The notes beneath the pieces are model-generated. The model did no database searches, was not told the origin of the DNA, and was given only the letters and a program-made list of their open reading frames with translations. Shown here in pieces: positions 11,654 through 23,742 of a DNA stretch of 64,000 nucleotides. The DNA comes from Thelephora terrestris. Lineage: Eukaryota > Basidiomycota > Agaricomycetes > Thelephorales > Thelephoraceae. Location: the NCBI GenBank assembly GCA_015956445.1, contig WIUZ02000017.1, positions 806,001-870,000 of the forward strand. Direction: 5' to 3'. Numbering within the stretch: the first letter of the stretch is position 1; every line of letters starts with the position of its first letter. The position numbers and the translations under genes were made by a program.

Positions 11654-12841
11654 ATGTCAGAACGAGGAAATATGGAGCGAGAAGAATTTCTCGACGACCA
11701 AGATCCTCTAAGACATCTCAGATCTCCGGACGCAGACGGCGTGCTCGTTCCAGCCCAACCGCCTTCAATCCTCGACCAACGCACGGATCTTTACATCCCC
11801 GGCATCAACCCCGGTGACCCAGGCATCACTGTAAAACTCGCTCTCGACGCCGCACCTGGCTGCGGAGGAATCGCTTGGCCTGCCGGGGAGGCGAGTGTCT
11901 GATTTCGAACGTTCGGTCAAGGCGTCTGGGAAATCTTATCATCGTCCTTGCGGCGCTCGATCCTCAGGTCCTCAGTTCATATCTCCTCCAACGAGGCCCT
12001 TCGTTCCTCAGAACCAAAACCGTCCTCGAACTAGGCAGCGGGACTGGTCTCGTCGGCCTCGTAGCAGGTCACATCGGTGCCGAACATGTCTGGATATCAG
12101 ATCAAAGGTCCGTCTTATAAATTGCTCACCCTTTCTCCATCTCTTCACTTTCATTTCCGAGGAGAGAGGGGGGGGGTGGTGGCTGGGCCTCGCGTGATTG
12201 TACGCTTACTTACTGCGCCCGTTTTTTTTTTGCTATCTATGCGGATACTAGTCCTCTCCTGGACATCATGCGCCAGAACGTTCGACTTAACTCTCTCTTA
12301 TCAACCGTGACCGTGGCTGAACTCAATTGGTGTGGTGCTTCGCTCTCTTTCCTCTCTCTCTCTCACCCGTCCTCGGCATCGAGCGGGCAAAGAGTGACCA
12401 TCATCGTTTTACCACTCCGTGATCTTTCTCTCATACCAGGGGTGACCCGCTCCCACCGTCTATCCCGCAAAAATTCGACGTGATCCTTGCCGCCGATTGC
12501 GTTTACTTTGAGCCGGCTTTCCCGCTCCTGGTCAAAACCCTCAAGGATCTCGTACCCGACAAATCCGTCGAGGTCCTCTTCTGTTACAAGAAACGGAGGA
12601 AGGTAAGTTTCTATCAGCTTGAATTGAGTGATCCAATCGTCTTATCGAACCGGTCTTGTGCAGGCGGATAAACGTTTCTTCGCCCTACTGAAGAAAGAAT
12701 TCACCTGGAACGAGGTGCTTATCAGAGAAGTCATTGGTTATTCCCTGCTGATCACCGACTCACTTCCAGGTCACTGATGATGTAAACCGTGAAACCTACA
12801 CACGCGAAGCGATTTCACTCCTCAGTCTTGTCAGGAAATAG
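11654..12841 (+). CDS. EFM6: EFM6-like protein-lysine N-methyltransferase
   Basis: Seven-beta-strand methyltransferase of the METTL21/EFM6 group, which methylates a lysine of translation elongation factor 1A. Six exons (11654-11890, 11968-12107, 12252-12329, 12440-12602, 12664-12714, 12770-12841) give 246 residues with phases intact. Motifs: GGIAWPAGEVLSSYLL, the SAM-binding TVLELGSGTGLVG (motif I), WISDQSPLLDIMRQN, LNWGDPLPP, DVILAADCVYFEPAFP (the family's D-x-x-Y-region) and LFCYKKRRKADKRFF. The first intron appears to use a GC donor (GAG|GCGAGT) with an AG acceptor, the only splice that restores the WPAGEVLS stretch. Confidence 0.85.
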
Positions 12842-13183
12842 GGTAAAGGTAACGTCCACTCGATTAAACGAAATATCCTCTTGGAGGTAGGGGCAGAACG
12901 AGCAACGTTAATGTCTATGTAAAAACGGATGTAGTGTATATATTATTGTATATGTGAACCCCTCCAGGGCATGTGATGAGGCGATGGGACAAGAGCACCA
13001 CAGGAGGGTAAAGTCTACAATGCAGTGAAATGGGTGAGAACCAGGTAAGATGTCTATGTACACGGAAGTCTAAAACGAAATGTTGGTTTTTCTTGATGGT
13101 CCATCTAAGCAGTGAACGGAGGGGGATATTGAAAGCCGAGGGCTTCGGTACCGCTCCGCAGAAGGGAAAAGAGCAAGTGACGG
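12842..13183. other. Convergent intergenic region, no gene seen
   Basis: About 340 bases between the EFM6 and MscS stops. It has an AT-rich segment (tatatattattgtatatg near 12937-12956) that could serve as a polyadenylation region. Confidence 0.5.
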
Positions 13184-16100
13184 TTAACCATCACCATCTC
13201 CCATTTGGCTTCCCATGACCGCCTTCTTGCTCTTCGCCCTCCTCGCCCTGAGCGCAGGAGGCTGATTTGTCGGAGGCTCAAACCCAAGCCAACTAACTTT
13301 CTCCTTCGGTCCATGCCCGTGAGCCAGCCCAGACGAGTGTTCCGGAGCCCATGGCATATGAGGGGACCGGGGCGAAGGCGGCTGTTGCTGCATATTGATC
13401 ACCGAAGAGTTATCGTCAACGTCCGAGGGGACGAAGTCGGGGTTTTCCCATAGCTGGCTACCTCTGTCGGCGTAGACGATTGGGATGGGAGATTCGGCGG
13501 CAACGATTCCAAGTTGACGACAGAAATATTGCGTTGCGGCGGCGAATGCAGTCTTGCGAGCTAGTCGGAGGCCCCAGTCCTGCCAGTTACTGCAAGACCA
13601 CGTAAGCTCATCTACACTTCCAGAGGAAAGGAAGTGGGACGTACCCGTTGTGCCCGATACCCATGGTGAACTCCAAGTGCCTCTGATAATGGATATGCTG
13701 GAATGTGACGCCCGTCGAAGGCTCAAACCATCGATGTTCCTCAGTCTTCAGCCATTCGTTCATGCAAGTCTCCAACGCCTCCAGTTTCTCCATCGAGGTC
13801 TTCCAGGCAACCTTCATCGTCAAGCCTTCAAATGTTTTCTGGGAGCGCCAACGTCAGATTTCCAGAATGTCTGTCAGACGACAAAGGCTACTTACGCCGC
13901 TGCGTCGGGCATTCGTGCTGAGCCGACCATCAAATGTCAGCGGGGAGATAAAAAGGGACGAAGGGAGGAGGCAACTTACATAAACATGTTGAATAACTGG
14001 CTGTTGGAATAATACGTCTCCGTGCCATCCGCACGGGTAAAGACGGTCGCGAACAATCCCATCTTCTTCACAACCAGGTTTTCATCTGTAACACGGCATA
14101 CGTCATAAACGGTCTCGAACGAGATAAAGCAGGGCTCGGAGGAACTCACCACCGATGAAACATCTGTCACCGGTGTCAAACGGACTGTGAAGAAACGTGA
14201 AAATACATCAGCGAACAAGGCTCCTCCCAAGGGACGCAGTGTTGCCCATTCAACGACTATTCACGTACTGGGTGACGAATAAAAACATGATCGCATCGAA
14301 AGCGCTGCTGGCCGCATTCTTGAAAATGAAACTGGCCGCGATCCCAATCGAATACACGCTGGTGAGCGACTTTTGGACATCAACGCCGAAGACGCTCAAT
14401 GAGATGAAGAACAGGACGATGAGGGCAAAGAACAACAAGATCCTATCAAGGGTCTTCAGAGCCGCACCGACATCGCGCATGCTCCTGGAAAGGAAACGCC
14501 GTTCTTTGTAAACCTTCAAGAGCACGGACTTGATCTCAGCCCTGGAGATATCCCCATTGTTGTCCTCATCAAATACCCTAAACGCCTTTCCCGCCTCTTC
14601 GGGGGTGGGAAATGCGGGGTGGAAATCCTCAGGAAGGAGATACTTCCGCCTCCCCTGCCTGAACGTGAAATAAATCGACCTAGCGAGTCGCTTTGCCTCG
14701 GACGAATTGGTCACGTCCCACACAAGGGCTTTGTCCGCGCTGTCTTTGCCCTTCAGATTCCGTGCATCGTGCAAAACAGCCGTTTTCAGCACCTTCGCCG
14801 CCTGTGTGACGACCGCGGCTGCGCCGGCATCGCCCGCATCGTGACTGTCCCGTCGCCTTGTCGGCGTGTTCGCCCCGCTTCGTGGGACCGGAGGGTAGCT
14901 ATGCACACTTGCCATAGACATGGATGGGTCCATCGGATCACCTCCAGAATTGAGAAGAAACCCAGAGCGGCGTTTCCCCTTTGACTTTGGCGAATCCTCG
15001 TTTTCGCTGTCAGCCATGTGACCGTCATCCTTGAAGCCCGTGACCGGGGAAGCGGGTCGGGAGTTCGGCCGGGATCCCGGCCTGGAGGGGACGTTGGAGG
15101 AGAAGATTGGGATACGTGCGCTCGAGGGCTTCTTCAGGTGGGATTTAACGGGCTTGTGGTCGCGAAGGGTTTCAATGACACGCAAGGCTTCGCTGACAGC
15201 GTCCAAGCGCTCCTGGTACGCGGTCCTGTGAAACGTTTGTGCGATGGCCTGTGAGATCATCCTTTGGACGCTGACAACCAGAGCCAGGAAGAACAAAAAC
15301 TGAATGGTCTCATAGACCTTCACAGGCAATGACGGAAAGCGATGATGTCAGGTGAAACTGGTCCAAATTCATCTAACCCGAAATTAAGTTACGTACTCTT
15401 AGAGTGTATGCGGCCTTGCTCGCTTGCGGATTTCCATTGTTGTAGAGCTTGTAGACCCCTTGGAAGATGATGACCCAACTGACCCACATGCTTGCTGCGT
15501 AGAAGATAGGCTTGACCGTGTTCTTGATCCCATTGAAGAGTTCAACCGAGTCCTTAACCCCTTCACTGATGTGGCCCCAGCCGATGGAGATTGAGGTAAG
15601 GAAGACGACAGGTATGAGATCAATTAGGAGCGCCAGCCACCATGACACAATGAGATTAGCGGCGGCCCAGAACAACCAAGCTTCGACGTTATTGAGAGTG
15701 TAGCGTCGTCCCTCGGTGGGATTCTTCTTGTACCAATAGAAGTGGAGGAGAATCGGTGCAGTGATGAGCAAGCCAGCGAGGAACATAGAGCCAATGAGTG
15801 AGGAAAAGAGAAAGGTGATGATCCTGAGGTAGGAGGATTGTGAACGGGAAGGTCTGGTATCGCGAGCCGAATCATGCATACCTCTTTGGACCCCAACCCT
15901 TTGGTTTATGTTTCTTGCCCATTTGTTCCTCGAATTTTGCTTCCTCGTCGACGAGGTCTTCTTCGCCACTCCAGTCGTAATTGCTGTCCTCCTCGTACTC
16001 ATCGTCGGTACCAGCGAAGGAATGTAGATCAGAGTCAACGCGGAGGATTGCCGGACGCTGAACAGGCGGGGATTTGAGGTCGGAAGGATAGTGAACACCT

Positions 16101-16495
16101 TTCAGCGGTGCTTTTTCGTCCTCCGGCATGGGGATATCGGCAGACTTTTCGTCTCTCTCGCTCAGGTTTATGCGAGACCTATAAGGTGGCGTCTGAAGCT
16201 CGGTAAAAGAACGTGAATCTAGGGCCACTTGAGAAGAAGTAGCGACTCTGTGATAGGTCGGGGGAGACTGTTGGGAGCCTTGGACTTCTTCTGTTGAGGT
16301 AACAAAGATGTCGTGTGGGTGATATCTGTAGGGACTGTTGGTACGGAGAGCGGTGGGGTCTGGGGGAGGAAGAGAAACCTCTTGGCCTGAGTCGACAGAC
16401 CTGCGGTGGCCTCGGCCAAGCGGGTCGTTTTGGAGACGAGCTGTGGACATCTGCCGGAGATGGTAGAAGGGCGAAGAAGGTGCCAGTCGGTGCAA
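13184..16495 (-). CDS. MscS-type mechanosensitive channel with EF-hand (Msy1/Msy2-like)
   Basis: Eight exons (15882-16495, 15397-15823, 14269-15317, 14153-14184, 13980-14085, 13896-13917, 13645-13838, 13184-13589) give 949 residues, all phases closed. The N-terminal 200 residues are a hydrophilic cytosolic tail. Transmembrane segments follow (FLFSSLIGSMFLAGLLI, EAWLFWAAANLIVSWWLALL, LIDLIPVVFLTSI). A disordered Ser-rich insert precedes an EF-hand whose loop DEDNNGDISRAE has all canonical calcium-ligating positions. The pore helix and MscS beta domain come next (RILLFFALIVLFFISLSVFG, VTHPFDTGDRCFID, ENLVVKKMGLFATVFTR, YSNSQLFN). Fission yeast Msy1/Msy2 with this layout are in ER membranes and shape calcium responses to hypo-osmotic shock. 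An in-frame ATG at 16450 is an alternative start. Confidence 0.9.
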
Positions 16496-17499
16496 TAAGC
16501 GAGCGAAAGTGGAGTGCAGGTTGATGCGAGGGTCCCGTTGACTACCTTGAAGTCTCCGTCGTCACCGAAGTAACACCGATTATGTAGTTTCTAACTTCCT
16601 TCCACCGAGTCGGCTGGGACACTCGACCATCTTGCTCAAACGTTGATCTTCTACTCTACCACTTGCTTGCAGGTTCGGCCTTACACGATGTCTAGGAGGA
16701 CGGCATGGCTACTGAATCAGATTGAAAGTTTGACAAATTGGCGGCGAGACCTCTTTCGTCATGCCTACCAAATGGGTTACCAAAGGCCAGACAGTAATAT
16801 CCCAGGCCACGCCGGCTCGGGGGTGACATCAGTCGCCCTGAACGCTGCATTATCGTGACTGAGTACTGATTACCTGCCGATTGTCTGGGCCTTTGAGTTT
16901 ATGCATGGAACGGCGGTCCGACGAGCGATCGGTCTTCATCTGTCCATTTCCTACCCCGGAGATCCACCCTGGAACGCATCTCGCCTTCAATACCCCGGTT
17001 TCAATTCTAGACTACCGACCCCGTATCTCATATCCTCCTATCGCCTCAATCACTGCCCAATATCCTTCACCATCGTAATCGATCTGTGCTGTAAATCTCG
17101 TGAGCAAAAACTTCCTCTTGATGACCCAATCTCACACTCGAAACGTCAATAGCCAAACCTTCGGCTCTTCTTGGGTGACAAAAATCTGTTCCATTGCCAC
17201 ATCATCCCCGGGAATGGGAAATGAATACCTGAAGGCGTCACTCTCAGTGAAGTAGGCCTCGTATTTGCGGGATCCTCACCCCACACGCGTGTCGAACGCA
17301 CCCCAGTACATCAAGAACGTGTCTGAGGCTAGGCATATTGCGTCTGCGCGTTGCACGCTACACTATGAACGCATAGCTGGTAATAGGAAATCATTTAAAA
17401 AGGGGTCCGACATCTTCACAACTCCTTCATCCCCTCCTCCATCTCCTCCCTCACTCCCTCACTACCGCTGACGATTCTTACGACTCCACCTTCGCCATA
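16496..17499. promoter_or_regulatory. Divergent intergenic region with TATA-like and CT-rich promoter elements
   Basis: About 1 kb without a supported gene. Near the right end, a TTTAAAAA element at about 17394-17401 is followed by a pyrimidine-rich stretch (ctccttcatcccctcctcc and following, about 17420-17460) immediately before the ATG at 17500. That arrangement is common in strongly expressed fungal genes. The left part should hold the MscS gene promoter. Confidence 0.5.
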
Positions 17500-18417
17500 A
17501 TGAACTACCAGGCCCCAGCGATGTACGATAGCTACAGCAACCGCTCTCTCGGTGGTCTCCGTAGCCGCAGACAGTCCTTCAGCCACGGCGCCGATCCCTA
17601 CTACTCCACCCCGATGCAACCCGTTGGCCTGCATCCCGAGGTAAGTGCTCGCCACGGAACGACACTCAACCGACGCTGATAGCCACATTACAGCAGATGT
17701 ATCAGACTCCGGGAAACATGAGCCGCTACTCTTTGTCTCCAGATCGTAAGCCCGCCTTAGCTACCCCATAGATGGTCGTGTGCTCATGTGTCATCACGTT
17801 TTTAGTCTACGACGAGGAGTTCCACGATGATCCCGGATACACCAGCAGCTATTCTACTTCCAGCAGGCGATCTCGCCGTCTTCGTCGTACCTCCACCTAC
17901 GACAGGTCCCGCTCCTCGACCCCCTTCTTGGACAGCTTCCGTCGCCTCATGACCTTGAAATTCAAGCCCAAGGGTACCCACAGGTCCGGCGTCAGCCTTA
18001 CGGAGGCCCTTGACAACATTCGCATTTCGGGTGACAAGACCTACAGCCCAAGGTCTTTGAACGCCGACAGCAGGGGAAACCTTTACATGAGGATCGTCGT
18101 ACGTATTTTTTGATAGTGTGTCAAGGAAGGTGGTGCTGATGCGGATGATTATCAGTGGACTGGCTATCCAACTTTGACTTATGAAGTTCCCATCGATGGC
18201 TATGATGGCCGAATCTCCTTGCAGACCCTCATGAGGCGTGTCGCCCGTGGATGCCTCCACTTCGTCCAAGTAGGCATTCCCTTACTAACCACCGCTTCAT
18301 TTCACTTACCGATATTCACAGTCCCGTGGTATTCCGATCCACCCAGACCGCATCATTCTCCACTCTATCGAGGAAGTCACCTCGGGAACCTGGCAGCCAG
18401 TCCTCACCGTCGAGTAA
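17500..18417 (+). CDS. Unknown basic/Ser-Tyr-rich protein
   Basis: I do not recognise a named family. Five exons (17500-17640, 17694-17745, 17806-18098, 18156-18269, 18322-18417) give 231 residues with consistent phases and good consensus splice sites, so the gene is very likely real. The N-terminal third is Tyr/Ser/Gly-rich and disordered, and the middle is Arg-rich (SRRSRRLRRTSTYDRSRSS). The C-terminal 110 residues look folded: GVSLTEALDNIRISG, LYMRIVWTGYPTLTYEVPID, ISLQTLMRRVARGCLHFVQ, IPIHPDRIILHSIEEV and SGTWQPVLTVE. Signal peptide and membrane segments are absent. The TATA-like and CT-rich upstream sequence suggests strong expression. Confidence 0.72.
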
Positions 18418-18826
18418 TCCCATTGACATCCCCACTCAGCTCGCCAAAATTCCCGGCCTCCTCGATGGAGGATTATGTCACAGAGTCACCCTCCCTTTGC
18501 CCTACATCATATCATCCATCCAACTTCAACCAGTTGACCGCTAGATGCGGTTCCTGTATTTATTATCTTGTTTGTTTGTTCCGTTGCATTTGTACCATCA
18601 GCACGTCACGAAATACACTACCAAACACAATCCTTACAAACCTTTTCATCAGCTTTAGTGTTGCGCTTCACCAATTCGGACGACGAGCACCCAGGTTTAC
18701 GCACCTGAAGCTAGGCTCATTCAACCTCCGCGAATTTTTGCTTAGTATGCGCTTGATACTCACTTATAGGCTGTCGCCTGTTCTTTCCCACGATCACTGC
18801 TTCAACACACGCCAACATTTGTCAAC
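18418..18826. other. Intergenic region, no gene seen
   Basis: About 400 bases of 3' UTR and promoter sequence between two plus-strand genes. One ORF (to 18839) continues from the preceding gene's last intron in another frame and has no domain signal. Confidence 0.5.
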
Positions 18827-20605
18827 ATGGAAGCGCTAGCGCAAGCAGTAACAGACCTAGAGTGTTCGAGCCAGCAGGTATATTCCAACTTCGTGAGCTC
18901 GTATTACCATCATCGAAGGTTCCGATTTGACTGTAATGACCCAGAGACGCGTCGATGTTGAGGAAGTGCGTGTTCATAAGCACGTCCAAGCCATCACCCA
19001 TCGTAATTACTCCTAAACCCATAATAGCTGAACGATTTAGAGCAGAGGCTTGCTCAAGTGGTCAGCCACACTCGTTCCATTCTCAACGCCGCGCGGTCTC
19101 CAGCGAGCAAGCTCCCAGCGGAGCTCCTTTCTCAAATCTTCGCGTGCCTACGCACTCCAGAGGTTCCGACACGGGATCACCCACTCGAAGACATGTGGGG
19201 AGCCTTCAACGAATCGCTGGCAACGGTCAATCTCGTCTGTCGATATTGGCGTCAGGCTGCAAAAGGGGCGAAAGATCTGTGGACCCACATCGCTGCGGTA
19301 GATGCCCCAGATCTCAGACAACTGCGCCTGATGTTCGAGTTGTTCGTCGAGAGGTCAGCATCGTTCCCGCTGAGCCTTACCGTACCACGGACGGACGATT
19401 GGGAGCACTACACCCTCACTTTCGCCAAGATGGAACCCCACGTCCACCGCCTGCAGACATTGACCATCGGTCGTCCGGGGATTGATCCCTCCAACGCCGG
19501 CTTTTTCTTTCAACCCGCTCCGCTCTTGAAAGAGCTCAGAATGGTGTGCCTTCCGGATGTTAAAACCCTCCCAGAGGTTTTTGGTGGTTCCGTCCCTCTC
19601 CTGCGGACGCTCGACCTCGTCGGATGCATGCCAGGATCCACCAATCGCTTTACCAACCTCTCTACCCTTTCTCTCGGCCCATCAAAGATCGGAAACTTTA
19701 ACGACGTACTCCTCATGTTAGAGGGAAGTCCATGCCTCGAACACCTGTATCTCCATCAGGATCTGGCCCCGGGCCAACCCCGAGCCATCATACTGAGGGA
19801 ATCCGCCAAACTCGATCACCTCAAAACGCTCTCTCTCTGGCGCTTCACAGCCGAGGAAATAATCGCGTTACTCCATTCGGTGACTCTTCCTCAACACGGT
19901 TTAGCGATGCGATTCGTGGACATACGGAGCGAGGATTCAACTTTTGCACGCATATATCCTCTAGACATCCCTCCACACTTATCCATATTCGCTGCTACGC
20001 GCCTCGAGGTTCTGATCACGCAGCTTTACTGCGCCTTCCACGCGGTTGGGGATCACTCTGCCACCGCCGTACAGTGGCATTCCAACGGCCCGTATCTTTC
20101 AACCTCCGCTGTGATGCGTCACGTCGCCCAAGGCCCTTTCAACCAAGTCAGAGAGCTGTGGATGCCGGTTCACCCAGGCGGCGTAAACATTCCACTCGAA
20201 TTCCCTGCTCTCGAATTTTTGGTCCTCGGCCGGGAGCGTTCCCTTGCGCTTGGATTTTCTAGGATGCTAGCCCCACGAGGAGAGAAGGTTCCGTCTCCGC
20301 GCATCGAGACGATTGAAATCCACGGATGTGTTGATCTGGTGATCGTGGCAGAGTTTGCGACGGTTTTCCACGACAGAGCTAATGCTGGACGTCGGCTGAA
20401 AAAGCTCAGGATGAAAGACAGGGAGACTTGCCTGGTTCCTCTAGAGCACGAGGTTGACGAGCTGGAGTTTTTGGGTGAGCTGGGTGGTGGAATGGAGCTC
20501 CCAGAGATTTGTGAGATGGACCTTGGAGAACGGTGGTTGTCTTGGAGAAGGGATCCGTCTGACCACTTGGCGTGGTATTGGCCATCCGTCCTCCCTGAAG
20601 AATAG
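18827..20605 (+). CDS. F-box protein
   Basis: The main exon (19046-20605) encodes a classic Agaricomycete F-box protein: SKLPAELLSQIFACL at the F-box start, then VNLVCRYWRQAAKGAKDLWTHI. About 400 residues of irregular leucine-rich-like beta/alpha sequence follow (LKELRMVCLPDVKTLP, LRTLDLVGCMP, LEHLYLHQDLAP). Such proteins join SCF ubiquitin ligases through Skp1 and are greatly expanded in mushrooms; targets are mostly unknown. The open frame has no ATG near its 5' end. I join it to a short first exon (18827-18877, MEALAQAVTDLECSSQQ) through a roughly 170-base intron, in phase, giving about 536 residues. That first exon is tentative; the F-box exon itself is secure. Confidence 0.78.
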
Positions 20606-22647
20606 GGATCTTCACCTTGCCTGAAGAGTTTGGTATGACTTCGCTGCGATGCGTTTTTATGTCTGGAAGCTGTAGTTCTATCTCTAGCCTTTCTCGGACT
20701 TTGTCGTGGTTAGGAGTATGGTTGGCACACGTATTCTCTTGGTGACGCATGCGCTTCGTTTCGTGAGATAGACCCAGCAGAGGCAGATTCGGGCTTGCGC
20801 TGAGCCAGGATTCTGTCGTCCTTCGAGCATTTTGACCTACGATGGGCCACAACGGACAAATCCACGGCCACGAGGGTCAGAGCTGCTCCCACCCGTCCAC
20901 GCCCAGCCGCTAGTTCTAGATACCGAGACCCTGTCACTACCTGCCCTTACTTGGGAGCCACTTATCCAAGGACTATTGCTCAATACCTGACTGTTACTCG
21001 TTGATTGCGTCGCTCGTTACCTCTATCTTAGCCACATTTTATTTCAAGTTTTAATTGATCTTATTTTCGCTGCGTGAACTGCCCGAAAAATTTCACCGGG
21101 TCCGGTGGCAACCGAGCGTACCCTTTGGGTCTGCAAGCGAACCTGATTTTATCTCTCAACGTGCGTTGCATGGCCACTGGAACGTTGATACTCTTGACTG
21201 AACGATTCTGCGTGCGAGGCACACGATCTAAAGGTTGCTGCGCGCCCCCACGCCTCGCAGCTTTTTTGCTGCCACCTCGAGTTTTGAACATGATAGCAAA
21301 AAATGATCGAAAGAGCTCCTTCCACTCTGCTGGCGCTCTTCTCACCACTATGTATCAGGATGAGCCCCATTTAAGTTTAAGTTCATGCTGACTGTTTGAA
21401 TGTGTGCAGGACTCGATCTTCGACGGAGTGGACCATGCCGATCTAGACCCTATTCTCACCGAGGCCTGTAAACTCTTTCGCAAGGAGGCGGGTGAAAGGC
21501 GGGTGGATGGGCTCAGCCTGCTCCAGTCCTCAGGGAGATTATTGGACCAGCGGCGCATGCTCCGGACGATTTATTCGCCGACCTTTCAACCGCATGACCG
21601 TGGCAGCGGTCCAGAGGAACGTCATCAAGTGGGGTAGATGGAATGCAATTTCTAGAGCTTCACACACGAATGCAAAGAAGCTGCCTGCAGGCTGGGCCTC
21701 GGTATCGTGACGTTGTGGAACACCCAGATCGTCGCTCCCAATGTTTGCCACGGTCTTTCAAAAGACGCTGACGACGTTCCTAGAATCCCAGAATGGTGCC
21801 GCGAGCATCCTTGCAGTTTTGCTTTCTATCTTTCATCTCAGTCCCTCGAAAAGGTTATGTGGATTCGGACCGTAAACACGGAGTGTGGCTATATTCGTAC
21901 CCTTCTTGCCATTGAACAACCGCTTACAGGTTTGTGGATTCTCATGGTCGGCGGTTCTCGGCTGCGGATGAACTCGGTCTCCTATATCGGTATTCAGCGC
22001 AAAGGGGGATCACCTTCACTGAAACACGTACGTGGGACTGTGTCTATCACATATTCACCTCGACATCGCAGAGACCCACGCTATTTCCGGGGTTTATCGT
22101 GATGATGCGAGCCCTCCAGCGCTGGTTTCCGACATGCGGTACAGTCGGGGAGGGACAGACTTTCGTCGTGGGTCGTTGAACATTCCCGTGATATCTCCGT
22201 CACCGAGTGCATTCCTCAGCCACTGTCAGCCAGTGATCCCGACGGTCGATCAATTCAGTTCACAATCACGTGCTAGCACGCGGGGATCCTTGTACGTATG
22301 CAAGCCTACGTGCAGTCTTCGCGCTAGCCGCGTCCGCGAGAATAACTGCGAAACAGAGCTGTCCCACTTGGCAATATTCGTGATGGTTCGGCGAAGAACG
22401 CGGCGACGCAAGGGGGGATTCCGACGACAGAGAGAAGAGTCACACGAGGGATGGAGGGAAAAGGAGCGGACGTGTTAAGCCTATAACACTGCATGAGATC
22501 TACGAGATTGACAAATAGAGGGAGATACATCAATCAGACAACCGAGGGTATGCTTGGGCTCTGGCACAGCAAGAGCCGCCCCCGAGCTTGCACATAAAAC
22601 ACGTGGACCGAAGCCAATGAAAGGGGTATTCGTGGAACAATAATTAG
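20606..22647. other. 2-kb region without a convincing gene
   Basis: It contains many short, overlapping ORFs and no recognisable domain. A 95-residue basic minus-strand ORF (21061-21348) and plus-strand pieces around 21404-22180 (for example an ELGLLYRYSAQRGITF stretch) could be remnants of a decayed gene, but I cannot link them to a family. Splice-like sites are present yet give no coherent product. Confidence 0.4.
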
Positions 22648-23456
22648 TTAGGCGAAGAAAGATGCGACAGCCACGAAACCGCAAGTCGCGAGACTGAAGA
22701 AGATGTTGGAGGAGGAGGAAAGGGCGCCGTTCAAATTTGTGCCAGTGGTCGTGGTTCCAGAGGGCTTCGAGCTGCTGCTGGTACTGCTGGAGGACCCAGG
22801 ACCGGAGCTGCTCGAACTTCCGGCGGGAGTAGAGCTAGAAGGGGGAGCTAGAGAAGTAGGAAAAGAAATATTAATTACGTAAACCATGAAAACGAACCAC
22901 GGAAAAACTTACTTCCAGCAACCTTGACTTCGAAGCGAGGAGAGATGGCGTAAACGTCGCTGTAGTTGGATGGGTTAACGAACTCGACGGCGTAACCGGT
23001 TCCGCTGTTCAAGGTCACGTTGGTGATGGTATAACTCTGTTTGAACGTGAAACCTTGGGTCAGACCTTGAAAAAACTTCGAGGTGCTCGCGTGTAAATAC
23101 CTGCGTGGAGACATCGACGTATTCGTCAACGGAAAAAGCCCCGTTGAGGACATTCACATCGCTGTTCACAATGAAGATTGAAATTGGAGTAGGATCGCCT
23201 TTAGCGTAGGTCCAGGTGATGGACTTGCTGGTGTTCTGAACCCTGTTCAAATAAACCATATTCAGGCCCTGGAGTGAGGCCCACGGAAGGACTGGCTCTC
23301 ACCAGTAGTCGTTAGTGTTGGGGCTAGTAATCTGGATTGTCGCTGTGAGATACGAGGTATGCACGGTTCAGCGGTCTGCTCTAGAATTCTTCGAATGATT
23401 TACATACCGAGAGCGAGGGCGGGAAGGGTGGCAAGAGCAGCAAAGGCGGCGCGCAT
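22648..23456 (-). CDS. GPI-anchored Ser/Thr-rich Kre9/KNH-type cell-surface protein
   Basis: Five exons (23408-23456, 23303-23342, 23101-23242, 22913-23036, 22648-22847) give 184 residues. A signal peptide (MRAAFAALATLPALALG) is followed by ATIQITSPNTNDYWVQNTS and SITWTYAKGDPTPISIFIVN, the opening of the Kre9/KNH beta-sandwich. NVTLNSGTGYAVEFVNPSN and VYAISPRFEVKVAG complete it. A Ser/Gly/Pro/Thr-rich stalk leads to a hydrophobic C-terminus (NIFFSLATCGFVAVASFFA) that fits a GPI-attachment signal. In fungi these proteins sit in the cell wall or plasma membrane and relate to beta-glucan assembly; the exact role is unknown. The frame closes only with these introns. Confidence 0.82.
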
Positions 23457-23571
23457 TTTGTTTGGGATAGGGAATGAAAGGAGTGAGCGAAAAGCTGGTA
23501 AGTGGCACGAGAGGGCTGGTAACGAGGGAAAGACGAGAACCTCTGACGGAGTTAACCTGGTGTTGATCCTG

Positions 23572-23579
23572 CTCTTATA
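23572..23579 (-). promoter_or_regulatory. TATA box of the GPI-anchored protein gene
   Basis: TATAAGAG on the minus strand, about 117 bases upstream of the ATG at 23456. Position and match are consistent with a focused core promoter of a well-expressed gene. Confidence 0.45.
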
Positions 23580-23742
23580 TTTCTCCGGCGTCAACGTGAT
23601 CGCACGCCAGTCTCACATGCTATTGCATCCGATGAAACAAGGACCGTTTCTATCATCGGGCTACAGTGTACAAGAACAAGATTACAACGCGGTCAAAAAT
23701 ACAAAAGAAGCAGCATAAGCAAATACATGATAAACTGTAAAC

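Noticed and set aside
21061-21348. 95-codon basic minus-strand ORF
   Set aside because: Short, isolated, no homologous motif; kept only as part of the unannotated stretch.
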